DNA of 13,701 bases from CAYOOT01 sp964405665 (GCA_964405665.1 CAYOOT010000073.1:1-13701), one strand, 5' to 3'. Numbered from the stretch's first letter, positions 6,676 through 13,701 are shown. Made by a program: numbers and translations. Notes: generated by a model not told the origin, from the letters alone.

Positions 6676-7758
6676 ATGCTTTACCATTTATTTTATGCCT
6701 TACGGGAACATTCGGGGATTTTTAATGTTTTTCGTTATCAAACTTTTCGAGCAATGTTTGCTTTTTTATTGACTTTTACAGTCGTTTTAATTTCTGAAAA
6801 AAGGTTCATTCAATTTTTTAGTACAAAGTTTTTGGGTCAACCGATCCGCGATGACGGACCACAAACACATTTAAGCAAAAAAGGAACACCAACCATGGGG
6901 GGCTTGGTGGTGGTAATTACGATTATTATCTGTGTCCTCTTACTGGCAGATTTAACCAATCTTTATGTTTGGTGCACGGTAGGCATTACCGCCGGTTATG
7001 GTTTTCTGGGTTATGTTGATGATTACAAAAAAATTAAAGTTCAAAACAGCAGAGGGATTTCCGCACTTTTAAAAATCAGTTGGCAATTTGCGATAGCACT
7101 TTTCTTTGTGCTGATCCTTTATTTTTTTGGCGATAAAAGCCTGTCTGTTTTGACAGTGCCTTTTTTAAAACATTTTGAATTGCCTCTGGGGTTATGGTTT
7201 ATCCCTTTTGCGACACTAGTTATTGTGGGATCTTCTAATGCAGTTAATCTTACTGATGGTTTGGACGGTTTGGTTATTGGTCCTGTGATGACAGTAGCAT
7301 TTACTTACGGTGTATTTTCTTATGTTTCTGGCAATGAAGTGGTCGCCGGCTATTTAAACATTCCTTATCTTGTCGGCTTGGGAGAACTCTCAATTATTGC
7401 CGCAGCAATAATTGCGGGAGGTTTAAGTTTTCTCTGGTTTAATAGTTTTCCGGCTCAGGTTTTTATGGGTGATGTGGGAGCTTTGGCTTTGGGAGGAGCA
7501 TTGGGAATGTTTGCCGTAACCACAAAACAAGAACTTTTATTGGTATTTTCGGGTGGAATATTCGTGGTCGAGGCTTTGTCTGTTATTATTCAAGTTGCCT
7601 ATTTTAAATTTAGCGGCGGCAAAAGAGTTTTTAAAATGGCTCCGATACATCATCACTTTGAATTAAACGGAATGGCCGAACCGAAAATAATTGTGCGGTG
7701 TTGGATTATTTCCATTGTGCTTGCGATAATTTCTCTTTCGACCTTAAAGTTAAGATAA
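6676..7758 (+). CDS. mraY: MraY, phospho-MurNAc-pentapeptide transferase (lipid I synthase)
   Basis: Polytopic inner-membrane enzyme of 360 residues, exactly family size, with about ten membrane segments. It transfers phospho-MurNAc-pentapeptide from UDP to undecaprenyl phosphate. Conserved elements include 'KKGTPTMGG' near residue 70, the D115-D116 pair in 'GYVDDYKK', 'NLTDGLDGL' with D194, 'MGDVGALALGG' with D266, and the H325-H326-H327 cluster in 'APIHHHFELNG'. The start codon directly follows the murE stop codon with no gap, and its ribosome site (AAAGGA) lies inside the end of murE, so the two genes are probably translationally coupled. Confidence 0.98.
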   Translation: MLYHLFYALREHSGIFNVFRYQTFRAMFAFLLTFTVVLISEKRFIQFFSTKFLGQPIRDDGPQTHLSKKGTPTMGGLVVVITIIICVLLLADLTNLYVWCTVGITAGYGFLGYVDDYKKIKVQNSRGISALLKISWQFAIALFFVLILYFFGDKSLSVLTVPFLKHFELPLGLWFIPFATLVIVGSSNAVNLTDGLDGLVIGPVMTVAFTYGVFSYVSGNEVVAGYLNIPYLVGLGELSIIAAAIIAGGLSFLWFNSFPAQVFMGDVGALALGGALGMFAVTTKQELLLVFSGGIFVVEALSVIIQVAYFKFSGGKRVFKMAPIHHHFELNGMAEPKIIVRCWIISIVLAIISLSTLKLR

Positions 7759-7765
7759 TTAAAGT

Positions 7766-9235
7766 ATGATATACTTAGCATTCAATAAATTTCTTGAACA
7801 AACAAAAATTAAAAATGTTTTAGTAGTAGGGGCCGGTGTGACGGGGAGGCCTGCAGCAAATTTATTCCGCGATGCAGGATTTAATGTTTTTATACTGGAC
7901 GAAAAAATATTAACACCTGAAATAAAAACTCAATTAAATGGCATAAGGATTCTGGAAGATTTTAAAGTTAATAAAGAAAATGTTCAAGAATTAAAGGATT
8001 TCAATTTCTCTTTTGCCTTACTCAGTCCGGGAATTAATCCCCGTAGCGATTTGGGCCGAACTCTTGCTGAATTAAAGATTCCGCTATTTTCAGAGCTAGA
8101 TGTTGCTTTCCCCTATTTGGGAATGCCCGCTGTGGCAGTAACTGGAACTAATGGAAAAACTACGGTAGTTCATTTAATTGAACAAATGTTAAAACAGGAT
8201 TTAGCTCAAGTGGAATTGGTAGGAAATGTCGGTTATTCCTTTTTAAGTAAAGTTGAAGCCAAAGATTTTCAAACAAAAGAACTTCCGATTAAAGAAAAAT
8301 CCAAAATATGGGTAGCCGAGCTTTCCAGTTATCAACTAGAAGGAGTCTCTTACATCAAACCGAAAGTTTCTATACTTTTAAATATTGATGATGATCATTT
8401 GGAACGTCATGGTAGTTTGGCGGGATATGTCGCTGCAAAGTCTAGAATCTTTCTTTGGCAAGACAAAGATTGTTGGTCAATAATTAATCAAGATGAGTTT
8501 TGGACAAAAGAAGTAGCTCTGCTGGCAAAAGGAAAGCTCTTTTATTTTGGGAAATTTAAGAATTTAGCTGAAGTCGAGAATAAAAATGGTTGTTTCTATT
8601 TGAGGGAAAGTAACGAAGTTGTTTTTTCACTTAACGGCAAATTGGAAAAATATTCTTTGGCAAAAACAAAACTTGTAGGGATTCATAATAAACTAAACCT
8701 TGCCGCAGCTATTGGGGCGGCCAGACTTGCTGGTGCCAGAATTGAAGGGGTGCAAAACGTAATTGATAATTTCCAGCCTTTGGCCCATCGAGTGGAGTTC
8801 GTGCGGCAAGTTGATGGTGTCAGCTTTATTAATGATTCCAAAGGAACCAATGTCAGTGCAGTAGTGGTTGCTTTGGAAATGATCGAAAGCGAATTTCCTC
8901 AAGGAAAAGTTATTTTATTGGTTGGGGGTAAAATTAAAGAGGGAAGTTGGCAAGGCATTAGAAAAAAAATCAATCAGCGGGTAAAGGCTGTTATCTCTTT
9001 TGGCGGAGACCGGGAACTTGTTTTAGAAAGGCTCGGTTTGAAACAAAGTATGGCTGGAGACAGTTTGATCGTTCAATCTATTGAGAAAATGGAGAATGCA
9101 GTAGTAGAGGCAAAAAAACTTGCTAGAGCAGGAGATGTTGTGCTTCTCTCTCCAGGGTGTGCCAGTTTTGATGCTTTTAAAGATTATGTTGACCGTGGGG
9201 AGCAGTTTAGAAAATACGTAAGTAGTCTGAAATGA
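7766..9235 (+). CDS. murD: MurD, UDP-MurNAc-L-alanine:D-glutamate ligase
   Basis: Protein of 489 residues, rather longer than the usual 440-460. It adds D-glutamate to UDP-MurNAc-L-Ala in the cytoplasm. An N-terminal Rossmann-like motif 'GAGVTGRPAA' is followed by 'LSPGINP', the ATP loop G127-TNGKT132, 'ELSSYQLE', 'LNIDDDHLERHG', 'HNKLNLAAAI', 'AHRVEFV' with 'FINDSKGTN', and the C-terminal 'LSPGCASFDAFKDYVDRGEQF', the latter being characteristic of MurD rather than MurC/E/F. The extra length seems spread over loops (about 165-185 and 260-295). The ribosome site before ATG 7766 is weak. A palindromic repeat element begins 4 bp after its stop. Confidence 0.97.
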   Translation: MIYLAFNKFLEQTKIKNVLVVGAGVTGRPAANLFRDAGFNVFILDEKILTPEIKTQLNGIRILEDFKVNKENVQELKDFNFSFALLSPGINPRSDLGRTLAELKIPLFSELDVAFPYLGMPAVAVTGTNGKTTVVHLIEQMLKQDLAQVELVGNVGYSFLSKVEAKDFQTKELPIKEKSKIWVAELSSYQLEGVSYIKPKVSILLNIDDDHLERHGSLAGYVAAKSRIFLWQDKDCWSIINQDEFWTKEVALLAKGKLFYFGKFKNLAEVENKNGCFYLRESNEVVFSLNGKLEKYSLAKTKLVGIHNKLNLAAAIGAARLAGARIEGVQNVIDNFQPLAHRVEFVRQVDGVSFINDSKGTNVSAVVVALEMIESEFPQGKVILLVGGKIKEGSWQGIRKKINQRVKAVISFGGDRELVLERLGLKQSMAGDSLIVQSIEKMENAVVEAKKLARAGDVVLLSPGCASFDAFKDYVDRGEQFRKYVSSLK

Positions 9236-9238
9236 AAC

Positions 9239-9321
9239 AATGTAGGGGCAGGTTTCATGCCTGCCCGGAATTACCAAAAAATGTTGCAGTAACGGGCACC
9301 CATAAAGGGTGCCCCTACATT
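9239..9321. repeat. REPIN-like palindromic element, copy 1 (between murD and ftsW)
   Basis: The terminal 12 bp (9239-9250) and (9310-9321) are perfect inverted repeats containing GTAGGGGC. Each end is also a unit of its own, with GTAG at the foot followed at once by a hairpin. The left unit is GTAG 9242-9245, stem GGGCAGG 9246-9252 / CCTGCCC 9260-9266. The right unit, on the opposite strand, is GTAG (CTAC at 9315-9318) with stem GGGCACCC 9294-9301 / GGGTGCCC 9307-9314. GTAG plus hairpin in opposed pairs is the layout of REP doublets (REPINs), which RAYT transposases recognise. It is GC-rich against the AT-rich surroundings and splits the dcw operon. Confidence 0.8.
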
Positions 9322-9332
9322 CTTGTTAATAT

Positions 9333-10442
9333 ATGCTATTAAAAACTTCCCAAAAACCCTTCGACTACTGGCTTCTCTTGTCAGTGATTCTCCTTCTGGG
9401 TTTTGGGATTTTAATGGTTTATTCCACAACAGCTATTCAATCTCAACAAGATTCTGGAGATTCTTTTATTTTTTTGAAAAAACATTTAGTCAATATTCTG
9501 GTGGCCAGTGTTTTTTTTCTACTAAGCTTTAAAATAAAATCAGAAACTCTTTATAAATTGGCCGTACCTTTTCTTTTATTTTCAATTATACTTTTGGCAA
9601 TTATTTTAATTCCAGGAATTGGTTATGTTGCTGGCGGAGCCAGAAGATGGCTTCTTATAGGGCCATTGCGGATTCAACCGGGAGAAATAGCAAAATTAAG
9701 TGCAATCATTTATTTTGCTTCTTATATTGAACGGCAGCGAACAAAAATGCATAATTTTAAGTCCGGAGTATTGTTTCCTCTTATTATCTTAGGACTTTTT
9801 GCTTTGACATTATTGTTAGAGCCAGATTTCGGTTCCACAGTAGTAATTCTGTTAGTTGTTTTTGGTCAGTTATTTATTTTTTGTCGACCCTTACATTTAC
9901 TGGCAGTGCTGCTATGTACACTCTTTAGTTTTGCAGTATTAATTATTTTTTCTCCTTATCGTTTAAAAAGGATGCTGGCATTTCTGGATCCTTTTGCTGA
10001 TTACAACAGTTCCGGATATCAATTAATACAGTCTTTGACCGCAGTTGGTTCTGGCGGCTTGGAAGGTTTGGGTTTAGGTTCAGGGCAACAAAAATTGTTT
10101 TATCTTCCTGCGGCACATACTGATTTTATTTTTGCGGTGATTGCCGAAGAATTGGGTATTTTAGGAGCGATATTAGTTTTACTTTTATTCCTTCTGATTA
10201 TGTTTAGGGGAATGAGGATTAGTAAAAATTTAATGTCTAAACCATTTCTTTCCAGCTTGGCTCTAGGATGTACTTTGTTAATGGTAATTCCGGCACTACT
10301 TAATATGGGAGTGGTTTTGGGAATGCTTCCGACAAAAGGTTTGGTTTTGCCTCTTGTCGCCTACGGTGGAACTTCAATTCTAGTGCATTTGGTCGCTATG
10401 GGAATTCTTTTGCGCTTATCGACGATTAAGGAGGTTGAATGA
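9333..10442 (+). CDS. ftsW: FtsW, septal peptidoglycan glycosyltransferase (SEDS family)
   Basis: Polytopic membrane protein of 369 residues with about ten membrane segments. FtsW polymerises lipid II at the septum in complex with FtsI. Family motifs present are 'VYSTTAI' near residue 30, 'GGARRWLLIGPLRIQPGE', 'LEPDFGS' with D165, the periplasmic-loop stretch 'GLGLGSGQQKLFYLPAAHTDFIFAVIAEELG' (broken here into GLGLGSG and HTDFIFA, D264), and 'LPTKGLVLPLVAYGGTS'. RodA is the close paralogue; the context (murD before, murG after, ftsI in the operon) favours FtsW. The ATG has no visible Shine-Dalgarno site, and the REPIN ends 11 bp upstream. Its stop overlaps murG by 4 bp. Confidence 0.96.
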   Translation: MLLKTSQKPFDYWLLLSVILLLGFGILMVYSTTAIQSQQDSGDSFIFLKKHLVNILVASVFFLLSFKIKSETLYKLAVPFLLFSIILLAIILIPGIGYVAGGARRWLLIGPLRIQPGEIAKLSAIIYFASYIERQRTKMHNFKSGVLFPLIILGLFALTLLLEPDFGSTVVILLVVFGQLFIFCRPLHLLAVLLCTLFSFAVLIIFSPYRLKRMLAFLDPFADYNSSGYQLIQSLTAVGSGGLEGLGLGSGQQKLFYLPAAHTDFIFAVIAEELGILGAILVLLLFLLIMFRGMRISKNLMSKPFLSSLALGCTLLMVIPALLNMGVVLGMLPTKGLVLPLVAYGGTSILVHLVAMGILLRLSTIKEVE

Positions 10443-11530
10443 AAAAGGTTGCTATTGCTGCCGGAGGCACCGGAGGTCATGTTATTCCTGCATTAGCATT
10501 GGCCGAGGAATTAAAATTCCAGGGTGTTGAAATTTTTTTTATTGGAACCGGCAAGGAAATTGAGAAAAAATTAATTACAGCTGCAGGATACGAGCTAATT
10601 GTTCTTCCTTATGCTCCGGTTTTAGGCAAAGGAATCGGAGGAATTTTACGTTTTTTTTTCATTGCTCCGTTTGCCGCAATAAAAATTATTTTTATATATT
10701 TTAAAAAAAAACCTCAAGTCGTTGTTGGATTTGGTGGTTATCCTGCATTTATTCCGATAGTGGCAGCGTTTATTATGCAAATACCCCGAATAATTCATGA
10801 ACAAAATGTAAAAGTTGGTATGGCTAATCGCTTACTTGGTTTAATCAGTAATCAGATATTTTCCGTTCAAGGGGCTCAAGGTTTTTATAATAAAAAAACT
10901 GCAGTAAAACAAATAGGTAATCCCGTTAGAAAAGCATTTTTTGAAATTCCATCTTGGAAAATGCCCGGGCAAAACGAATCTTTCAATTTGTTGGTAATTG
11001 GAGGCAGCCAAGGAGCAAGTAAAATAAACGAGGCAATGATAAAAATTTCGGAATTTTTAAAAGAAAAAGAAATTAATTTAATTCATCAAACTGGCGAAAA
11101 GGATTTTTTGATAGTTTCAGAACATTATCGAGATATTGGCTATCTTAATGCTAAAATTTTTAAGTTCATCGATAATATTATAGAAAAGTATAGTGCAGCT
11201 CACTTAATTATTTCCCGTGCAGGGGCAATGTCTGTTGCGGAAATAGTTGCTGCAGCAAGGCCAGCTATTTTTATCCCTCTGCAAATTGCTCAGGCCCATC
11301 AAAAAGACAATATAAATTTCTTGCGCAAAAATGATGCAGCAATTATGCTAGAGCAGGATAACAAATTGGCAGAAAATCTTAAAGAAACAATTTCTCTGTT
11401 GTTATCAAAACCTGAACTATTAGAAAAAATGGCAAAGAAAACGCGAGCGTTTTCTTTACAGGAGGGACAAACTGCAACACAAAAATTAGCAGTAGCGGTC
11501 ATCTCTAGTTTTAAGGCAAAACATGAGTAA
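10439..11530 (+). CDS. murG: MurG, lipid II synthase (UDP-GlcNAc transferase)
   Basis: Protein of 363 residues, normal length, a GT-B fold glycosyltransferase on the inner face of the membrane that adds GlcNAc to lipid I. Motifs are the glycine loop G9-GTGGH14, 'GFGGYPAF', H120-EQN123, 'GNPVRKAF', 'GGSQGASKIN', and S259-RAGAMSVAE268 followed by 'HQKDNI' for nucleotide-sugar binding. The start ATGA overlaps the ftsW stop, and a full AGGAGG site lies upstream within ftsW, pointing to translational coupling. Long T and A runs occur near 10651-10659 and 10703-10711 but the frame is intact. Confidence 0.98.
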   Translation: MKKVAIAAGGTGGHVIPALALAEELKFQGVEIFFIGTGKEIEKKLITAAGYELIVLPYAPVLGKGIGGILRFFFIAPFAAIKIIFIYFKKKPQVVVGFGGYPAFIPIVAAFIMQIPRIIHEQNVKVGMANRLLGLISNQIFSVQGAQGFYNKKTAVKQIGNPVRKAFFEIPSWKMPGQNESFNLLVIGGSQGASKINEAMIKISEFLKEKEINLIHQTGEKDFLIVSEHYRDIGYLNAKIFKFIDNIIEKYSAAHLIISRAGAMSVAEIVAAARPAIFIPLQIAQAHQKDNINFLRKNDAAIMLEQDNKLAENLKETISLLLSKPELLEKMAKKTRAFSLQEGQTATQKLAVAVISSFKAKHE

Positions 11531-12443
11531 TATAAAGATTACAATAATATTCTTGTTTTTTTTCTTGTTTCCTCAACTGGCAAGAGCTGAGGACTTTTCA
11601 AAAGTGCACGGTGATTTTTTCAAACTTTTTTTAAGTGACAATTCCGATGCGAAGTTAAAATACATTTTGGAAAAAGGACAAAAGGATAAAAATACTTCAG
11701 CAGAATATGATTTAGATTATTTTAGTTTTAACGGAGAGTTACCAGTTCCCCAAAGTCGCGATTCCTTTTTTCGTTTTGGATTTGATTATGGCTTGAGAAT
11801 GTATGATTTTCAGGGTACGGGAAATTTTTTGGGTGGTTTAGATTCGCAGGATTTACACCGCATTAAATTTTCCCCCGGCTACGGCACTTTTATAAATGAT
11901 AATCTTTTGCTTACAGGGAATTTTGATTTGGGCTTATTTACAAATTTTCAAAAAAGTCCCGACTTTGATCAGCTTAAATATTACGCCAATGTTAAACTTG
12001 TTTGGAGATTAAATCCCGGAAGTCTGCTTTATTTAGGAATAGAGCGGTCGGATAATTTTGATGATTTAACAGTTTATCCGCTTCTGGGAATAAAGCTTTT
12101 AACGGAAAAAGGAGAATTTAAAATCAGTCTAGATTTACCAAAAGAGTTAAAACTTGATTATAATATCACCTCAAAATCCCAGCTATACTTTTTAGTAAGT
12201 ATTTTAGGTGAAAAATACCGTATTGCTGCAGGAGATCCGGAAAGAGAATTCAATGTTTTTATTCAGGACAAAAGAGTGGGATTGGGGGCGAATCACTGGT
12301 TTACGAACCATATTGCGTTTAATTTTGAAGTTGGTTTGACTGTTGCCAGTGATTTTGAATTTGAAACTTTGGATGACAAAGGATATTTTGGAGAAATGGA
12401 TACCGGAGGGTATTTAGCAGCAGCACTTAAGTTCGCACTATAA
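11523..12443 (+). CDS. Predicted outer-membrane beta-barrel protein
   Basis: Protein of 306 residues. A signal peptide is clear: Lys5, a Phe/Leu/Ile core and a cleavage site after 'ARA' at residue 22. The mature part is rich in alternating hydrophobic/polar strands with aromatic girdle residues (for example 'SRDSFFRFGFDYGLRMYDF', 'QLKYYANVKLVWRLN', 'GSLLYLGIERSDNF', 'QLYFLVSILGEKYRIA') and ends in 'GGYLAAALKFAL', a plausible terminal strand though not ending in Phe. The pattern 'YPLLGIKL...LDLPKELKLDYN' recalls DUF6268-type barrels, but that is from memory. It overlaps murG by 8 bp, with AAGG 6 nt before the ATG, so it is probably co-translated with the dcw operon. Substrate and role are unknown. 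Confidence 0.8.
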   Translation: MSNIKITIIFLFFFLFPQLARAEDFSKVHGDFFKLFLSDNSDAKLKYILEKGQKDKNTSAEYDLDYFSFNGELPVPQSRDSFFRFGFDYGLRMYDFQGTGNFLGGLDSQDLHRIKFSPGYGTFINDNLLLTGNFDLGLFTNFQKSPDFDQLKYYANVKLVWRLNPGSLLYLGIERSDNFDDLTVYPLLGIKLLTEKGEFKISLDLPKELKLDYNITSKSQLYFLVSILGEKYRIAAGDPEREFNVFIQDKRVGLGANHWFTNHIAFNFEVGLTVASDFEFETLDDKGYFGEMDTGGYLAAALKFAL

Positions 12444-12475
12444 GTTATTCAATATGGTACTGTTGAATAACTTAT
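12440..12475. repeat. Perfect 13-bp inverted repeat between the barrel and kinase genes
   Basis: ATAAGTTATTCAA (12440-12452) and its exact complement (12463-12475) flank a 10-bp loop. The left arm includes the stop codon of the beta-barrel gene (12441-12443). The right arm ends just before the ribosome site of the kinase gene. It could form an mRNA hairpin insulating the two genes or serve as an operator. No T-run follows, so an intrinsic terminator is unlikely. Confidence 0.6.
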
Positions 12476-12487
12476 GAAAAGGACTAT

Positions 12488-13375
12488 ATGTATTGGGGAA
12501 TAGATTTAGGTGGCACAAAAATAGAAGGAGTGGTTCTGGCTTCTTTGGAAAAAGTTGATATTTTAGCGAGAGAGAGAATTGATACGGAAGCTCATTTGGG
12601 TGCTGAACATATTGTTAATAGAATTAAAGATCTTGTCTATTTATTAAAGAAAAAAGTTTCATCTTCCCCGCAAAAAATCGGTATTGGGCATCCTGGTGTA
12701 GAAGATTCTCTGAGCAAGAAGATAAAAAATTCTAATACAGTTTGTTTAAACGGTTACTCTCTTAAAGAAACCTTAGAGAAAAAATTATCTGTTTCAATAG
12801 AGCTGGCAAATGATGCCAATTGCTTTGCTTTAGCTGAATCCATTTATGGTGCGGCAAAGGGGGCAAAAGTTGTTTTTGGGGTTATTCTGGGCACAGGAGT
12901 GGGAGGGGGGATAGTGATTGACAAAAAAATCATGAAAGGCAAACAAGGAATTGCCGGAGAATGGGGGCATAATGAATTATTATCTACTGCTGAACTTTGT
13001 TATTGTGGGAAACGGGGTTGTGTGGAAACTGTTATTTCCGGTCCGGCCTTAGAAAAATATTATTTTTCTTTAAGCGGAACAAAGAAGAACTTAAATGAGA
13101 TCGCTTTATTAAGTGATGAAGCTTCTAAACAGGTATTTGAAAAATTAAATTTTTATTTTGGAAAGGCAATATCTGTTGTAATTAACATTCTTGATCCTGA
13201 TTGTATCGTTTTGGGCGGCGGACTAAGTAACTTAAGCTCGTTATATACTGAAGGCATCGCCGCAGCAAAAAAATTTACTTTTACCGATCGCTTCGAAACT
13301 AAAATTGTGAAAAATTCTTTAGGAGACAGTGCCGGAGTATTCGGAGCGGCAATGTTAACTGCTACAGTTGGTTGA
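12488..13375 (+). CDS. ROK-family sugar kinase
   Basis: Protein of 295 residues, usual length for ROK hexokinases, which phosphorylate sugars such as glucose, fructose, mannose, GlcNAc or ManNAc with ATP. It has the phosphate loop 'GIDLGGTKIE' (4-13), 'GIGHPGV', the catalytic N108-D109 in 'NDANCFALAE', 'GVILGTGVGGGI', and the zinc-site ligands H161 ('EWGHNE') with C171-Y-C173-GKRG-C178. There is no N-terminal helix-turn-helix, so it is a kinase rather than a ROK repressor. 'MYWGIDLGGTKIEGVVL' resembles fructokinase (Mak)/NagK types, but the sugar cannot be assigned from sequence. AAAAGGA lies 4 nt before the ATG. Confidence 0.92.
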   Translation: MYWGIDLGGTKIEGVVLASLEKVDILARERIDTEAHLGAEHIVNRIKDLVYLLKKKVSSSPQKIGIGHPGVEDSLSKKIKNSNTVCLNGYSLKETLEKKLSVSIELANDANCFALAESIYGAAKGAKVVFGVILGTGVGGGIVIDKKIMKGKQGIAGEWGHNELLSTAELCYCGKRGCVETVISGPALEKYYFSLSGTKKNLNEIALLSDEASKQVFEKLNFYFGKAISVVINILDPDCIVLGGGLSNLSSLYTEGIAAAKKFTFTDRFETKIVKNSLGDSAGVFGAAMLTATVG

Positions 13376-13381
13376 ATATTC

Positions 13382-13573
13382 ATGAACAATTTAAAATCTA
13401 ATAAAATTAACTGTCCCTATTGTGGAGAAATGATTTGGATCCAGATTGATTGCTCCATTGAGAATCAAACTTATATTGAAGATTGCCAAGTATGCTGTAG
13501 GCCGATAAATATTAATGTTACTGTTAATGAGGATGCGGAAGTGGAAGTTTATAGTTCTAGGGAAGATGATTAA
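13382..13573 (+). CDS. CPXCG-motif cysteine-rich small protein
   Basis: Protein of 63 residues. It opens with 'NCPYCGE' (C11, C14) and continues 'IDCS' (C24) and 'YIEDCQVCCRPI' (C35, C38, C39), then an acidic tail. This matches the CPXCG cysteine-rich family (Pfam Cys_rich_CPXG), a presumed zinc-ribbon of unknown function that is common in proteobacteria. The four cysteines of the two CxxC pairs are the likely metal ligands. It starts 6 bp after the kinase gene without a strong ribosome site, so it is probably co-transcribed. A REPIN-like element begins 2 bp after its stop codon. Confidence 0.9.
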   Translation: MNNLKSNKINCPYCGEMIWIQIDCSIENQTYIEDCQVCCRPININVTVNEDAEVEVYSSREDD

Positions 13574-13575
13574 CT

Positions 13576-13649
13576 GTAGGGGCGGGTCTTGTGCCCGCCC
13601 GTTTAACTAAATATCCGGTATTACGGGCGGGCACAAGACCCGCCCCTAC
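13576..13649. repeat. REPIN-like palindromic element, copy 2
   Basis: Two 27-bp arms (13576-13602 and 13623-13649) are perfect inverted repeats around a 20-bp loop. Each arm begins with GTAG at its foot (13576-13579, and CTAC at 13646-13649) and is itself a hairpin with stem GGGCGGG / CCCGCCC (13580-13586 / 13594-13600, and 13625-13631 / 13639-13645). It therefore can fold as one long hairpin or as two small ones. It is related to copy 1 at 9239-9321 through GTAGGGGC and the same architecture. It could also stop transcription or protect the 3' end of the upstream transcript. Confidence 0.85.
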
Positions 13650-13678
13650 GGGATAATTTCGTAAAATAGGCGTGACAA

Positions 13679-13701
13679 ATGATTAGTAAAATTTATATCA
13701 G
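13679..13701 (+). CDS. Start of a further gene, truncated by the window
   Basis: ATG at 13679 opens a frame (MISKIYI...) that is still open at the window edge. Only seven full codons are visible, so the product cannot be named. An AGG lies 9 nt upstream and a -10-like TAAAAT at 13662-13667. The GTG at 13672 is not an alternative because it hits a stop after four codons. Confidence 0.35.

Noticed and set aside
9239..9321. Element read as a simple rho-independent terminator
   Set aside because: It lies inside an essential operon, has no T-run on the + strand, and shares GTAG-foot double-hairpin structure with a second copy, which fits a REPIN better; partial termination remains possible.
9323..9532. 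69-codon frame beginning just before ftsW on the same strand
   Set aside because: It is an out-of-frame reading of the ftsW N-terminus, whose membrane-segment coding is clear in the other frame.
10651..10711. T9 and A9 runs in murG, and G6/G7 runs in ftsI (4941-4946, 5072-5078), as phase-variation switches
   Set aside because: Frames are intact, the genes are essential, and such short runs are expected in AT-rich DNA or are explained by codons.

Overview
The window is an AT-rich bacterial chromosome segment dominated by a division and cell wall (dcw) operon on the + strand. The organism should be a diderm. A gene overlapping the end of the operon encodes a signal-peptide-bearing outer-membrane beta-barrel candidate, and MurE carries the DNPR motif of meso-diaminopimelate-adding enzymes. 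The lineage cannot be fixed from sequence alone. A proteobacterial or delta-like candidate lineage would fit the CPXCG protein and the gene complement, but this is inference.

Left end (1-840): a 7-bp tandem repeat at the window edge, then two small genes on the - strand. The first (54-308) resembles the N-terminal (domain I) fold of DnaA as a stand-alone protein. It has a readable promoter, and a 12-bp hairpin falls at the predicted 5' end of its mRNA. The second (531-839) is a conserved-looking small protein of unknown function. About 500 bp of non-coding DNA (840-1340) follows. It holds a probable leftward promoter embedded in a widely spaced inverted repeat and, at its right end, a rightward promoter overlapped by TGGGN repeats that match the known MraZ operator.

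Core (1341-11530): mraZ, rsmH, ftsL, ftsI, murE, mraY, murD, ftsW, murG, all on + and tightly packed. Together they encode the operon regulator, a 16S rRNA methyltransferase, two divisome membrane proteins (FtsL, FtsI), the cytoplasmic Mur ligases E and D, the lipid I synthase MraY, the SEDS glycosyltransferase FtsW and the lipid II synthase MurG. murF is missing from its usual place between murE and mraY, and murC, murB, ddl, ftsQ, ftsA and ftsZ do not follow murG.

Right end (11523-13701): the beta-barrel gene overlaps murG by 8 bp, then come a ROK-family sugar kinase, a 63-residue CPXCG zinc-ribbon protein, and the first codons of another gene.

Two REPIN-like palindromic elements (GTAG followed by a hairpin, in inverted pairs) lie 3-4 bp after stop codons. 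One is inside the dcw operon between murD and ftsW, the other lies after the CPXCG gene. I found no complete new multi-gene system. The items most worth a second look are the REPIN pair, the MraZ operator, the stand-alone DnaA-I-like gene with its 5' hairpin, and the reduced dcw gene set.
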